Notes under the pieces: generated by a model
Told to the model about the DNA's origin: nothing
The model's input: the letters and a program-made list of their open reading frames with translations, nothing else
The model's database searches: none
Part shown: positions 34,886-44,351 of the stretch, piece after piece
Position numbering within the stretch: position 1 is the stretch's first letter
Layout: each line of letters begins with the position of its first letter
Made by a program: the position numbers and the translations under genes
Assembly: GCF_000022325.1 (NCBI RefSeq)
Contig: NC_012034.1
Span: 2,641,001 to 2,705,000 of the forward strand
From: Caldicellulosiruptor bescii DSM 6725
Lineage (GTDB): Bacteria > Bacillota > Thermoanaerobacteria > Caldicellulosiruptorales > Caldicellulosiruptoraceae
Reading direction: 5' to 3'
DNA length: 64,000 nt

Positions 34886-35839
34886 TTACCATAATTGCTT
34901 TTCCCCTTGCTTTATCTTTTCAACCATCATCTTGGCTGTTCTTCTGCCCATCTCTTCCAAATTCACACGGACTGTAGTAATTTTGGGCTGTGAAAGCACT
35001 GCGTGAAGGCTATCATCAAACCCCACCACCGAAACATCATCCGGCACCTTGTAGCCACTTAATTTTAGCTTCTCTATTGTAAGATAAGCAGTCTTGTCAC
35101 AGTTACAGACAAATGCCGTCGGAAGGTTTTTGGGCAATACAATATCTATGAAATTGTTGTTGTCATCCCTGTCTTTTATTATCCAGTCTTTGTTGAGATC
35201 TATCTTGTTCTCCAAAAGCGCCTTGTAAAAACCCAGGAACCTGTCCTGGATACTGCTTGTTGCGTAGATGTTCCCTACAAACCCAATTTTGGTGTGACCA
35301 TGCTCTATTAACATGTTGGTTATCTCGTATGTTGCAAAAAAGTTGTCTGTGATGACACAGTCAACGTTAAACCTGTCACAGTAAAAGTCTAAAAACACTG
35401 TCGGGTAATTGTAACTTAAAACCTTTTGAATGTAATCAAGACTCATCTGACCCAAAATAACAACACCGTCTACTTTTTGTTCCAAAAGCGCGTTTGGTAC
35501 AGAAAGCTCATTTTCGTCTGACTGGCTTATAATGTTGAAGGTTGTTGTAAAGCCAAGCTTCTCTAAACTGTTTGAAAGATGCTTGTAAAGGTCTATGTAG
35601 AAATAGTCGTCTTTGCCATAATACTTTTCTGATGATATCACACCGATGGAATATGTTAAGTTTTCTCTTAGCATCCTGCCCTTTGCATTGTAGATATAAC
35701 CCATCTCCTGGGCAGTCTTTATGATTTTTTCTTTCAGGGATGAACTGATATCAGGACTGTCTTTGAGCGCTTTTGAAACAGTTACTTTGGAAACACCAAG
35801 CTTTTCGGCAATGTCTTTCATAGTAATTCTCTTGTCCAT
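34886..35839 (-). CDS. LacI-family regulator with frameshifted C-terminus
   Basis: A 317-aa repressor: N-terminal HTH (ITMKDIAEKLGVSKVTVSKA) and a periplasmic-binding-like sensor domain. It stops at ...KIKQGEKQLW. In the +1 frame the sequence continues with MLIKGKIIVRESVKALK, which looks like the usual family C-terminus, to a stop at 34831. A single-base frameshift therefore removes the last ~20 residues, including the terminal strand. The start at 35839 is chosen over the upstream TTG. It probably controlled the GH130 or epimerase genes; activity is now uncertain. Confidence 0.85.
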   Translation of the reverse strand: MDKRITMKDIAEKLGVSKVTVSKALKDSPDISSSLKEKIIKTAQEMGYIYNAKGRMLRENLTYSIGVISSEKYYGKDDYFYIDLYKHLSNSLEKLGFTTTFNIISQSDENELSVPNALLEQKVDGVVILGQMSLDYIQKVLSYNYPTVFLDFYCDRFNVDCVITDNFFATYEITNMLIEHGHTKIGFVGNIYATSSIQDRFLGFYKALLENKIDLNKDWIIKDRDDNNNFIDIVLPKNLPTAFVCNCDKTAYLTIEKLKLSGYKVPDDVSVVGFDDSLHAVLSQPKITTVRVNLEEMGRRTAKMMVEKIKQGEKQLW

Positions 35840-35942
35840 GGTCTTTTTATTCCCCTTCAAAATAGGCTTTACAAGCCTTTTCTTTTTTACTTTCTATTAT
35901 ACTTTATTTCTTTGTAACTTTACAGGGTCAAGCTTAAAATTT

Positions 35943-37115
35943 TCAACCAACTCTCTTTATTATCTCCAAACACATTCTACCGTTGTGATATGGACACTTC
36001 CACGGTTCAACAATTGGCATATCCAAAGCTTTTAAATCCTCACTTACTTTCCATAGCCACTCAGAATTTTTTCTTTTGTCAACAAGATGCTCTTCTATGA
36101 ACTTCCATGTCTTGATGGCTGCATCTAAAAATTTTTCCTCTTTTGACTTTTGATATGCATTGAAAAATCCAACAACAGTCTCTGCCTCAACCCACCAGAT
36201 TTTGCTCCTGTCAACCCTGTCCTCTACCATCTCGTTTATAAGGCTTTGCCCATCAAAGGCTTCTTTTAAAGTTACTTGCGCAACCTCTAATGTGAGCTTT
36301 TCAACCTCCTCTTTTAACTTTTCATCCTTCAGATACCTGGCAGCTTCGTCCAAAAGCCAACTTGCTTCAATGTCATGTCCATATGATACTGCTTTTATAA
36401 GTTCGTTCCAGTTATCATCGCAGAATACCTTGAAGTGACCTGTACCTTTTTTGTAAATCTTGTCAACAAAGAGTCTTACAATCCACTCAAGCGCTTCATA
36501 CACATCTTTAGTTCTCAAAACCTTGTAAAGGTTTGTGTAGCTCTCCAGTACATGAAGATGCGTGTTCATTGTTTTTGAGGCAATTACTCCATTTTCGCTC
36601 AAAAACCTGTTTTCTTTTTCTTGCCAGTTTCTCTCAAACTGTTCTGTATATCCATTTTCCCTTTTGCATTTTGTCTCTAAAATCTCGAAAAGCTTCTTTG
36701 CCATTTGAAGAGCTTCTTTGTCACCAGATGCTTCATAGTACTCCGAAAGTCCGTATATGCCAAAAGCCTGAACATAAACATGTTTTGTCATATCAACGGG
36801 CACACCTTTATGGGATACATTCCAGAAAAGTCCTTCATACTCTTTGTCCCAAAACTTGTTTTTTAAAAATTCAAACGCATGAAAAGCCAGCTCTTTGCAT
36901 TTTTCATTTTTCAGTACATTGTAACATGCTGAGAAAAACCACAATATCCTCGAATTCAAAATACAACCTTTTTGAGCTTTTCTGTGAATGTTAAGATTAA
37001 AGTCCATATATCCATAGTAGCCACCAAATTCGTCGTCCTTTAAACTTTGCCAAAATGGTACAATCTTTTCTTCAAGATGTGCTTTTAAATCTTCCTTAAA
37101 CTTTGTAATATCCAT
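35943..37115 (-). CDS. Cellobiose 2-epimerase
   Basis: A 390-aa alpha/alpha-barrel enzyme of the N-acylglucosamine 2-epimerase superfamily. It converts the reducing-end glucose of cellobiose to mannose (and mannobiose to mannosylglucose). Catalytic His regions are visible: TMNTHLHVLES, VSYGHDIEASW and the terminal CPYHNGRMCLE. From memory it is nearly identical to the characterised C. saccharolyticus enzyme, which also isomerises lactose to lactulose. Together with GH130 it fits a pathway for beta-mannan oligosaccharides. It has its own promoter. Confidence 0.93.
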   Translation of the reverse strand: MDITKFKEDLKAHLEEKIVPFWQSLKDDEFGGYYGYMDFNLNIHRKAQKGCILNSRILWFFSACYNVLKNEKCKELAFHAFEFLKNKFWDKEYEGLFWNVSHKGVPVDMTKHVYVQAFGIYGLSEYYEASGDKEALQMAKKLFEILETKCKRENGYTEQFERNWQEKENRFLSENGVIASKTMNTHLHVLESYTNLYKVLRTKDVYEALEWIVRLFVDKIYKKGTGHFKVFCDDNWNELIKAVSYGHDIEASWLLDEAARYLKDEKLKEEVEKLTLEVAQVTLKEAFDGQSLINEMVEDRVDRSKIWWVEAETVVGFFNAYQKSKEEKFLDAAIKTWKFIEEHLVDKRKNSEWLWKVSEDLKALDMPIVEPWKCPYHNGRMCLEIIKRVG

Positions 37116-37140
37116 TTTTTACCAGCTCACTTAAAAGTTT

Positions 37141-37206
37141 AGTAAATAGGTTACTTAATCGTTCACTTTATATTTCTATATTAATTGTTTTTTTATATTC
37201 TGTCAA
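37141..37206 (-). promoter_or_regulatory. Promoter of cellobiose 2-epimerase with downstream inverted repeat
   Basis: On the minus strand, TTGACA (37201-37206), a 17-base spacer and TAATAT (37178-37183). An inverted repeat AGTAA-N5-TTACT at 37141-37155 sits between the -10 and the gene and could be an operator. Confidence 0.7.
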
Positions 37207-37222
37207 TTGTTTTTTTTAAAAA

Positions 37223-37256
37223 AGGGCTCATCCAAAGCTGTAGCTGGATAAGCCCT
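37223..37256 (-). terminator. Terminator after the ThuA-like gene
   Basis: Stem AGGGCTCATCCA/TGGATAAGCCCT (one mismatch), followed on the minus strand by TTTTTTAAAAAA. Confidence 0.8.
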
Positions 37257-37292
37257 TGAAAACTTTTATTTATTATTTATATTTCGAAAGTC

Positions 37293-37937
37293 CTACTTGA
37301 AAAGAAAGGTCAAAACTGCTTTGAGAAGTTCCTGGAAGTTATTATCTAAAAGCCCATCTTCTCTGTGAGCAGGTGTAAGTGTAACCACTTTACCCTTGCC
37401 AAAATTGTGCCACCATCCTGCAATTGAACTGCCATCCTCTGATTCAGAGTAAAGATAGATGTTAGTATTTTCTTTGTTGCAAAAAACAAAATAGTGTTCA
37501 TCCACAATTGTGAAGTCAAACCCTTTGCTGCCAAGAACAACTTTTTGGAAAGAGTGATATCTTACAGGTTTGTGCTTCTCTGGATGAAACTTAAAATACC
37601 CTCTCACAAGTTGGCAAAACTCCCCTTCTTCAGGGTATGAGGCAAGCCCTGAGTGCCATACAAAAAGCCTTCCACCGCCTTCAACATACTCTTTTATTCT
37701 ATTTTCCACCTTCTCTGTCATCCAGCACTTTACAATTTCGTCTTGTGGATTTACCCTGTTTTCTGCAGAGATTACAATTGCATCTGGATTTTGAGAAAGA
37801 AACTCCTCAAAGTTTTCAATTGATGCATCTATTATCTCGCAGTTATCTAAAGCAGTACTTGTGGCTTGCTGTAAGGCTTTGAGCAGGTTGTCATGACTGT
37901 GGTAAAAATCTCCAAGTAAGGCTAAGATTTTTTTCAT
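37293..37937 (-). CDS. ThuA-like protein
   Basis: A 214-aa protein of the ThuA/glutamine-amidotransferase-like fold. Motifs: ILALLGDFYHSHD at the N-terminus, VEGGGRLFVWHSGLASYP in the middle and AGWWHNFGKGKVVTLTPAHRED near the C-terminus. ThuA proteins accompany sugar-utilisation operons and some process keto-disaccharides. The classical amidotransferase Cys is absent (WHSGLA instead). The next gene upstream (VOC) is 33 bases away, so they are co-transcribed. Confidence 0.8.
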   Translation of the reverse strand: MKKILALLGDFYHSHDNLLKALQQATSTALDNCEIIDASIENFEEFLSQNPDAIVISAENRVNPQDEIVKCWMTEKVENRIKEYVEGGGRLFVWHSGLASYPEEGEFCQLVRGYFKFHPEKHKPVRYHSFQKVVLGSKGFDFTIVDEHYFVFCNKENTNIYLYSESEDGSSIAGWWHNFGKGKVVTLTPAHREDGLLDNNFQELLKAVLTFLFK

Positions 37938-37970
37938 AATTATTTCTCCCCACTTCCCTCAATAAATATT

Positions 37971-38426
37971 TTAAAAGTTTTCTAAAAGTTCCAAGATAAA
38001 TTTGAGCTTATTGGTACTTTCCATGTAAGCATATCTTCCACCTGTGTAATCCCCTTTTTGAACAACTTCAATTCCTTCTTTTTTAAGATTTTCAATCTTC
38101 TCATCCATGTTCTTCACAAATACACCAATATGGTGAATACCCTCACCGTGAGTATCCAAAAACTCTCTCCATGTAGAAGGATTCTCATCTGGCTCAATCA
38201 GCTCAATCTCTATGTTTTTGAAGTTTCTGAAAAATGCAAGTTTTGCTCTGGCATTTGTAGGCTTTCCTCTATACTCTGTGTGAGTTTTCTCATACTCTTC
38301 GGTTTCGATAATCTGTGGAACCTCAACTCCAAAAAACTGTGCAAAGTCTTTTGCTGTCTTTTCAATGTCTTTAACAATTATTCCTATCTGGACAACAACA
38401 TCTGTTCCCAAAATCTCGTTCGCCAC
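37971..38426 (-). CDS. VOC-superfamily metalloenzyme (glyoxalase / methylmalonyl-CoA epimerase-like)
   Basis: A 151-aa protein with two beta-alpha-beta-beta-beta modules. Probable metal ligands: Gln in VQIGIIV, Glu in IELIEP, His in GIHHIGVFV and Glu in FILELLENF. The H-H-I-G block is typical of methylmalonyl-CoA epimerases and related sugar-operon proteins. Substrate unknown; its place beside thuA and the epimerase suggests carbohydrate chemistry. Confidence 0.78.
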   Translation of the reverse strand: MANEILGTDVVVQIGIIVKDIEKTAKDFAQFFGVEVPQIIETEEYEKTHTEYRGKPTNARAKLAFFRNFKNIEIELIEPDENPSTWREFLDTHGEGIHHIGVFVKNMDEKIENLKKEGIEVVQKGDYTGGRYAYMESTNKLKFILELLENF

Positions 38427-38691
38427 CTTTTATGCCTCCTTTGAAATTGTTTACATGACAATATTGTATCTCACTTTGTTAAGTTATGGGTATACAAATT
38501 TCTGCTTTGTTTTTGCACATTTTCGATAAAACAGCTCTCAATATTTTGTAAGTTTAATCTGATCCCAGTTCATTGAAATAACTACATAAAAGAGGTAAAA
38601 TAATCTTGTAGGTAGGGCATGTAAGTTTAAATAAAACATAGTAAGGTCAAAATTTTAATAAAAAGATTTAAAAAGAGGGTAGGAATGAGAA

Positions 38692-39639
38692 ATGGAGATA
38701 GCCAACGTTGCAAGAAGGATTATCCAAAACATATCAAAGGTGATTGTGGGAAAAGAAGCTCAAATTGAGCTTGTAATAACATCTCTCTTTGCCGGTGGGC
38801 ATGTTCTTTTAGAGGACGTCCCGGGCACAGGAAAAACAATGCTATCAAAGGCTCTTGCAAAATCTATAAATTGCAGTTTCAAAAGAATTCAGTTCACGCC
38901 AGACCTTCTGCCATCAGATCTGACAGGTATATACTACTTCAACATGAAAACACAAGAGTTTGAGTTCAGACCAGGTCCAATTTTCACAAATATACTGCTG
39001 GCTGATGAAATAAATAGGGCAACGCCAAGAACACAGTCAAGTCTTCTTGAATGCATGGAAGAAAGACAGGTGACAATTGACGGTATCACACATAAGTTAG
39101 AAGACCCATTTTTTGTTATTGCTACTCAAAACCCTATTGAAATTCAGGGAACATATCCTCTCCCTGAGGCGCAGCTTGACAGGTTTTTGATAAAGCTCAG
39201 TTTAGGATATACAAACAAAGAAGAGACTATAAAGATGCTCACAAGGTTCAGAGAAAAAAATCCTCTTGATGAGATCGAACCTGTGGTAGCAAAGGATGAG
39301 GTAATAAAGATTCAGGAAAAGATAAAAGAGGTGTATGTAAACGAAGATATTCTATCTTATATATACGAAATTTGTCAAAGCACAAGAGAACACGAAATGG
39401 TTCAGCTTCCTGCAAGCAACAGAAGCTTCATTGCTCTTATGCGTGCATCTCAAAGCCTTGCCGCTGTCCGAGGCTACGATTTTGTTCTTCCTGATTTTGT
39501 CAAGTACTTAGCTCCTTTTGTCCTCAGCCACAGGATTCTTCTCAAAAATCAATATATAATCAAAAACACAAAGTCGTCAGATGTGATAAACGAGATACTT
39601 GAAAAGGTACCAGTGCCAAGTGAGAATTTCGCTTTTTGA
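38692..39639 (+). CDS. MoxR-family AAA+ ATPase
   Basis: A 315-aa AAA+ chaperone-like ATPase. Walker A is EDVPGTGKTML, Walker B LLADEINRA, sensor 1 ATQNPIE and YPLPEAQLDRF follows. MoxR proteins are usually followed by a DUF58 and von Willebrand domain operon. Here the toxin-cassette array lies directly downstream, so the partner genes are missing from this site. Confidence 0.92.
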   Translation: MEIANVARRIIQNISKVIVGKEAQIELVITSLFAGGHVLLEDVPGTGKTMLSKALAKSINCSFKRIQFTPDLLPSDLTGIYYFNMKTQEFEFRPGPIFTNILLADEINRATPRTQSSLLECMEERQVTIDGITHKLEDPFFVIATQNPIEIQGTYPLPEAQLDRFLIKLSLGYTNKEETIKMLTRFREKNPLDEIEPVVAKDEVIKIQEKIKEVYVNEDILSYIYEICQSTREHEMVQLPASNRSFIALMRASQSLAAVRGYDFVLPDFVKYLAPFVLSHRILLKNQYIIKNTKSSDVINEILEKVPVPSENFAF

Positions 39640-39765
39640 AAACATTTAGTTGTTATATTTATTTGCACAATGAATAAGCATACTATCCTTGCAACATCAC
39701 ATCAAAAGCTAAATAATACTCTATTCGCCTCTTGCTTCAAATTTTCTCACTTCAGGCTAATAATA

Positions 39766-40128
39766 TCAACCAAAGAAAGATTTATCAAAAACCTCAACAG
39801 GAGTTGTTATTACATAATCCTCTTCCCTCACAACACCATCCCTGCTGCCTACCTGCCCAAAATAGTTAAATCCCCAGCCCCAGATACTCCCATCTTCCTT
39901 AACTGCTACTGTGTGCCAGCCTCCTCCTGATATCGATACAACTCCTTCTATCCCCTTCACTCTAACAGGAAAAACCTTGCTCACTACAGTCCCATCTCCA
40001 AGCTGTCCTCTCCTGTTCATACCCCATGCCCACACACTGCCATCTCCTTTCACCACCAGTGCATGCTTATACCCAGCCGCTATCATCCTCACATCTTCCA
40101 ATAACTCTCTCTCAATAAGCACAGGGAA
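39766..40128 (-). pseudogene. RCC1-repeat protein fragment, array copy A
   Basis: Encodes the last ~115 residues of the RCC1 protein, nearly identical to the C-termini at 43188 and 48917. Identity to the intact copies ends abruptly at 40128, where the IS256-family element begins. The upstream two-thirds of the gene are gone. Confidence 0.85.
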
Positions 40129-41442
40129 GGGAGTTAAAATAAAATTGTGTCCACTGTATAATTAGTATTGAAATAATCACCAAAGGGGGTTCACGATTAT
40201 GGAGAAAAATGAAATTTTTGAGACCGCTAAAAATATGGCTATCGAACAAGTGCTAAATATGTATTGCTCCAAGGATGATCCTACTCGCCCAGCTCTAAAA
40301 CAGCTAAAAGTAAAACTTGCTCGATTGCTTTATGTTATCAGAAAGAACTGTTTACCTTGCTAAAAACGAAAACGACAAAGGCAATGGCTTCTATGAGAGA
40401 AAACTTGCAACACCTGCTATGTAGTTTGAAATCTCTGTCCCTCGCACACGCCCTTAGAATTTCCGACCTTCTATCCTCTTCTTTCCGCTACAAAAGAGTT
40501 GATAGTTTATCTACTTCCCTGCTTATGTCGCAAGTACATCAATGGTCATTCTTGAGCGTTCCCTTGTCCAGACTTTGAAAGCTTTGAATCTTCCATATTC
40601 CGAAAATGAAATACTAAAAATCAAAGAAGACCTTAAAAATGAGCTTCAGTTATTCAAACAAAGAGAACTACCAACAAGTGCTTTTGCTCTCATCATCGAT
40701 GGTTATCATTGTGAAGTTAAGGATAATTCTAAGGTTAAACAAGCTACTTGTTATGTTGTCCTCGGTATCGACTCAAGAAAGGTAAAAAAGACATTTTCGG
40801 TGTCTACACTTTCTTCGGCAAAGAAAATAAGGCTGATTGGATGAAAGTTTTTGAAGACTTAATTACAAGAGGGCTAAAAGAGATTCTAATTGTCATAAGT
40901 GATGACTTTCCTGGTATTATAGATGTTGCCAAACTTGTTTATCCTCTTGCTGACCTTGAGCTTGCTTTTGTCCACCTCCAATGAAATAGCAGAAAACATA
41001 TGACAAAAGAGGATGCTTCAGCTTTTAACAAGAGTTTAGACAGACTTAGAATTTCTTCCTCCGATTTTGACGAAGCTGTACTGAAATTTAAAGAACTTTG
41101 TAATGGATACCTTTCAAAATATCCTCGATTTATTAAAGCAATATCAGAAAAAGCAGAGTTTTATCTTGCCCATATGAAATACCCTGAGGAATTAAGGAAG
41201 CATATCTACACCACAAACGCCGTTGAAAGTGTAAATAGCATGATTGAAAAGATTAGAGTAAATTCAGGTGGATACTTTCAGTCTGTTGAAGTCTTAGAAA
41301 TTAATATTTACTTACAGCGGGAGAACTTACGCCGTACAAAATGGAAAAATGGAGTTCCCAGCATTAGAAAATGCATTAACAACATAACCCAACTCTATAA
41401 TTTGCATTAAAAATTGGAAACACAAAATTCTTGACAAGTCTC
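40129..41442. mobile_element. IS256-family insertion sequence (degraded)
   Basis: A ~1314-bp element between two array fragments, limits set by comparison with the intact copies. The ends are imperfect inverted repeats sharing a TTTTGTGT core (left GTTAAAATAAAATTGTGTCC; right end reads GTCAAGAATTTTGTGTTTCC on the minus strand). There is no target duplication, and it joins two places ~3.6 kb apart in the intact unit, so a deletion accompanied or followed insertion. Confidence 0.82.
40199..41410 (+). pseudogene. IS256/Mutator-type transposase, multiply disrupted
   Basis: Family motifs are present in pieces: SAFALIIDGYHCEV (first Asp), an LIVISDD-like block (second Asp), TTNAVESVNSMIEK (Glu). 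Reading frame changes near 40360, 40560 and 40800, and a stop at ~40982 (after VHLQ) break the gene. The start has AAAGGGGG upstream. It cannot make an intact transposase. Confidence 0.85.
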
Positions 41443-42420
41443 TTGCCCTTGATAAGCCAAATTCACATCCATCCACTGTTGTTAAATCTAACTCATCTTC
41501 AATCCTGTACACAGACCTAATCTTTTCAAAAACTCTTCCCACAGATGTTTTCAAGTAGTCCTTTATTGTTTCCACTACCTCAACAACTTTGAGAGCTGCT
41601 TCACGAGATAGTATCTTGAATTTTTCAAGCTTATTTACCTTAACAGCTAAACTGTCCATTTTTTCAATAAGCGCAGGGTCAATACCTCTTGCCATAGCTT
41701 TTACTGCACTATCACCATAATTGTTGATCACCCTCGCAGCATCTGGACCATACCTCTTTATAGCCTCAATCGCATCAGGACCGTATCTTGCTGCAACTTC
41801 AGCAACTTCATCTCCAAATTGTTCAGCTATCTGGGCTATCTCATCCAGTTGATTTTTTACCGTCTTGAATAACGTCATAATACCCGATACTAAATATTCA
41901 ATTACCTTAAATACTCCAAATGTAGCAATATTTAGTATCAACTCGCCAAACAGTTGGCTTGCATATTCATAATCTCTTGTCTCCCAGTACAAAATTATTG
42001 TTTCTAACGTCATAATGAGATTGATTGTGCTGATTACAAACAATGAATAGAATATAATTGCTAAAAGCGGATTGGTTGCAGCAATTAAAGCACAAGATAT
42101 TTGCAGTACATCAAATATAGCCCAAGCAAGTGTAGTTAAACTAACCAGCGCAACCATAACATCAATAGCTGCAGAACCACCTGCAAGCCCTCCGCTTATC
42201 ATGTATCCTGCTGCGCCAGTTTCCGGATCTAAAACTATATAACCTGCTCCCTGCCAGTTGTAGTACCTTATCTCTTTTTGCGGTATTATTACTATCTTCC
42301 CGCTGTTAACAGCATTGGTGATATCTGTTTTAACATGCTCGGAAACATCCAGTTCATTTATTCTGTCAATGTTATCCTTGCCTATAGTATATATAGGTAT
42401 CCATCTATTGCTTGCTTCTG
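41443..42420 (-). pseudogene. Toxin-gene fragment, array copy A
   Basis: Corresponds to residues ~782-1107 of the full-length toxin (membrane segments and the YGPDA repeat region), nearly identical to copies B and C. It lacks the 5' end, like copy B, and is cut at the IS end before the HINT domain, so the HINT and effector parts are deleted. A chance frame of 291 residues remains open. Confidence 0.85.
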
Positions 42421-42564
42421 CATGTTTTTAGATTTAATAAATATGCGTAGGTAATACTCAAATCAAATATGATTTCAAATGACTAAGATACTGCTTTCAA
42501 CTGACCTTGGAAAAAAACACTTTGATATTGACCTTTACAGAAAAAGCCTGATATCTTATAAACA

Positions 42565-42597
42565 AAAAGCTGTCTACCATTGTGGCAGATAGCTTTT
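42565..42597 (-). terminator. Terminator after hemerythrin-like gene, copy B
   Basis: Stem AAAAGCTGTCTACCA with TGGCAGATAGCTTTT (G-U at one step), followed on the minus strand by TTTTTGTTTAT. Identical to the one at 48294-48326. Confidence 0.8.
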
Positions 42598-42618
42598 GCA
42601 GGTTCTTGAACCTTTTGT

Positions 42619-43035
42619 CTACATCCCCTGCTCCTTCTTTTTTAAAAAAGCTACTAGTTTCTTATCCTCTACAATTACATGGTTCTCTAACCACTCTTCA
42701 ATAATCCCTCTTATCTTCATAACAGCAGCTACTAACTCTCCTTCCTTTCCTGCTTCCTCTCGATACTTTTTATATTTTTCAAGAAAGCTGTCGTGTTCTC
42801 TCTTGTGTGAAAAATAGGGCGGATACAAATACTCCTTCATGCGATATTCTTGACGTGAAAAACTAATAGCTAATTCATTCCCCAAAAAGCGTAGCTCTTC
42901 TAAAACATCTTTTTGACTTTCAGGCTGTTCATAGGCATGTAAAATTTTATTCATTCTCTCAACAATTTTTTTGATATCCTCGTCTAAATCTTTATTGCCT
43001 AAAGTATACTGTTCTTTCCATTCTATCTGCGACAC
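42619..43035 (-). CDS. Hemerythrin-like protein with incomplete iron site, copy B
   Basis: A 138-aa four-helix protein. C-terminal ligands of the hemerythrin family are present: HKREH (His77, His81) and NHVIVED (His119, Asp124). The first His is Ile21 (family D-x2-H becomes DEDIKK), the second is Ser58 and the bridging Glu is Gln62 (SFSRQE instead of HFxxEE). Only the ligands of one iron remain. A GTG at 43035 with GAGGGTGA upstream is the likely start. It is the last gene of the unit. Function unknown; oxygen binding of the usual type is unlikely. Confidence 0.8.
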   Translation of the reverse strand: MSQIEWKEQYTLGNKDLDEDIKKIVERMNKILHAYEQPESQKDVLEELRFLGNELAISFSRQEYRMKEYLYPPYFSHKREHDSFLEKYKKYREEAGKEGELVAAVMKIRGIIEEWLENHVIVEDKKLVAFLKKKEQGM

Positions 43036-43187
43036 TTCCAATCACCCTCTCTCTAATATTTCTTTTTCGGTATTATTTCTCTCAGCAACTTTTTTAAAAA
43101 TATTATACTGCAAAAAAATATAAACCCAATTTTGCTCAACTCTCTTTTACCAACACAAACCTGCAAAACTGTAGCTATTTCGCATTA

Positions 43188-44279
43188 TCAACCAAAGAAA
43201 GATTTATCAAAAACCTCAACAGGAGTTGTTATTACATAATCCTCTTCCCTCACAACACCATCCCTGCTGCCTACCTGCCCAAAATAGTTAAATCCCCAGC
43301 CCCAGATACTCCCATCTTCCTTAACTGCTACTGTGTGCCAGCCTCCTCCTGATATCGATACAACTCCTTCTATCCCCCTCACTCTAACAGGAAAAACCTT
43401 GCTCACTACAGTCCCATCTCCAAGCTGTCCTCTCCTGTTCATACCCCATGCCCACACACTGCCATCTCCTTTCACCACCAGTGCATGCTTATACCCAGCC
43501 GCTATCATCCTCACATCTTCCAATAACTCTCTCTCAATAAGCACAGGGAAAATACGTTTATTCTCTCTCCACAAATCATACTCAAAAACTCCCCATGTCA
43601 ACACTCTGCCATCTTGCCTCAACGCCACCGCATGATTCTCACCCAATGCTATCGCCACTATGTCTTCTAACTTATCTATTATAATAAACTTTCTTTTGTC
43701 CCATAAATCTATATCACCACATAGATATTTGTACCGTTTTTCCCCCCATGCTACTATCCTGCCGTCCTTCCTCAATGCAAAAACTAAATATCTGTTCGTC
43801 GCTATCGATACTATCTCACCCAAACCCTCTACCTTCAGCGGAACCTCACAATGGGTTACTATCTCGTTTAAACCCAATACTCCATCACTATTAAACCCCC
43901 AAACCCAAATTGTCCCATCTCTTTTCAATGCCAAAGAATGCCCCTCTGCCGCAGCTACCATCACTACATCTTTCAAGCCTTTTACTTGCACAGGAACTAA
44001 CTTGCTCTCCCTCGTCCCATCTCCAAGCTGCCCGCCTTCATTCCTGCCCCAAGCCCATACTGTCCCGTCTCTCCTCAGCGCAAGATTATGGTCTTTCCCC
44101 GCTGATACCATCACTATATCCTCTAATCCTTTTACTCGCACAGGAGTGGCAAAAATGCCACCCTTCTCACCTATCCCTAACTCCCCATTCCAGTTCGAAC
44201 CCCATGCCCATACACTACCATCACTTAATACCGCAAGCGTATAATTATCTCCACATGAAACCTGCACTGCCTTCCTCAT
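43188..44279 (-). CDS. RCC1-repeat seven-blade propeller protein, copy B
   Basis: A 363-aa protein made of seven ~50-residue RCC1 repeats, each with a G-x-x-H-x-x-A-L...DG-x-V-x-x-WG pattern (for example AGKDHNLALRRDGTVWAWG). There is no signal peptide, so it is cytoplasmic. Bacterial RCC1 proteins are binding scaffolds of mostly unknown role. The start at 44279 follows GGAAGGTG. It lies ~70 bases after the MORN gene. Copy B lies downstream of a terminator and may be poorly expressed. Confidence 0.85.
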   Translation of the reverse strand: MRKAVQVSCGDNYTLAVLSDGSVWAWGSNWNGELGIGEKGGIFATPVRVKGLEDIVMVSAGKDHNLALRRDGTVWAWGRNEGGQLGDGTRESKLVPVQVKGLKDVVMVAAAEGHSLALKRDGTIWVWGFNSDGVLGLNEIVTHCEVPLKVEGLGEIVSIATNRYLVFALRKDGRIVAWGEKRYKYLCGDIDLWDKRKFIIIDKLEDIVAIALGENHAVALRQDGRVLTWGVFEYDLWRENKRIFPVLIERELLEDVRMIAAGYKHALVVKGDGSVWAWGMNRRGQLGDGTVVSKVFPVRVRGIEGVVSISGGGWHTVAVKEDGSIWGWGFNYFGQVGSRDGVVREEDYVITTPVEVFDKSFFG

Positions 44280-44351
44280 CCCCACAATCACCTTCCTATT
44301 TAATCCTGTGTTTTTATCTGCCTCATCTTCTTTTATTATTCCTGCTAACGC

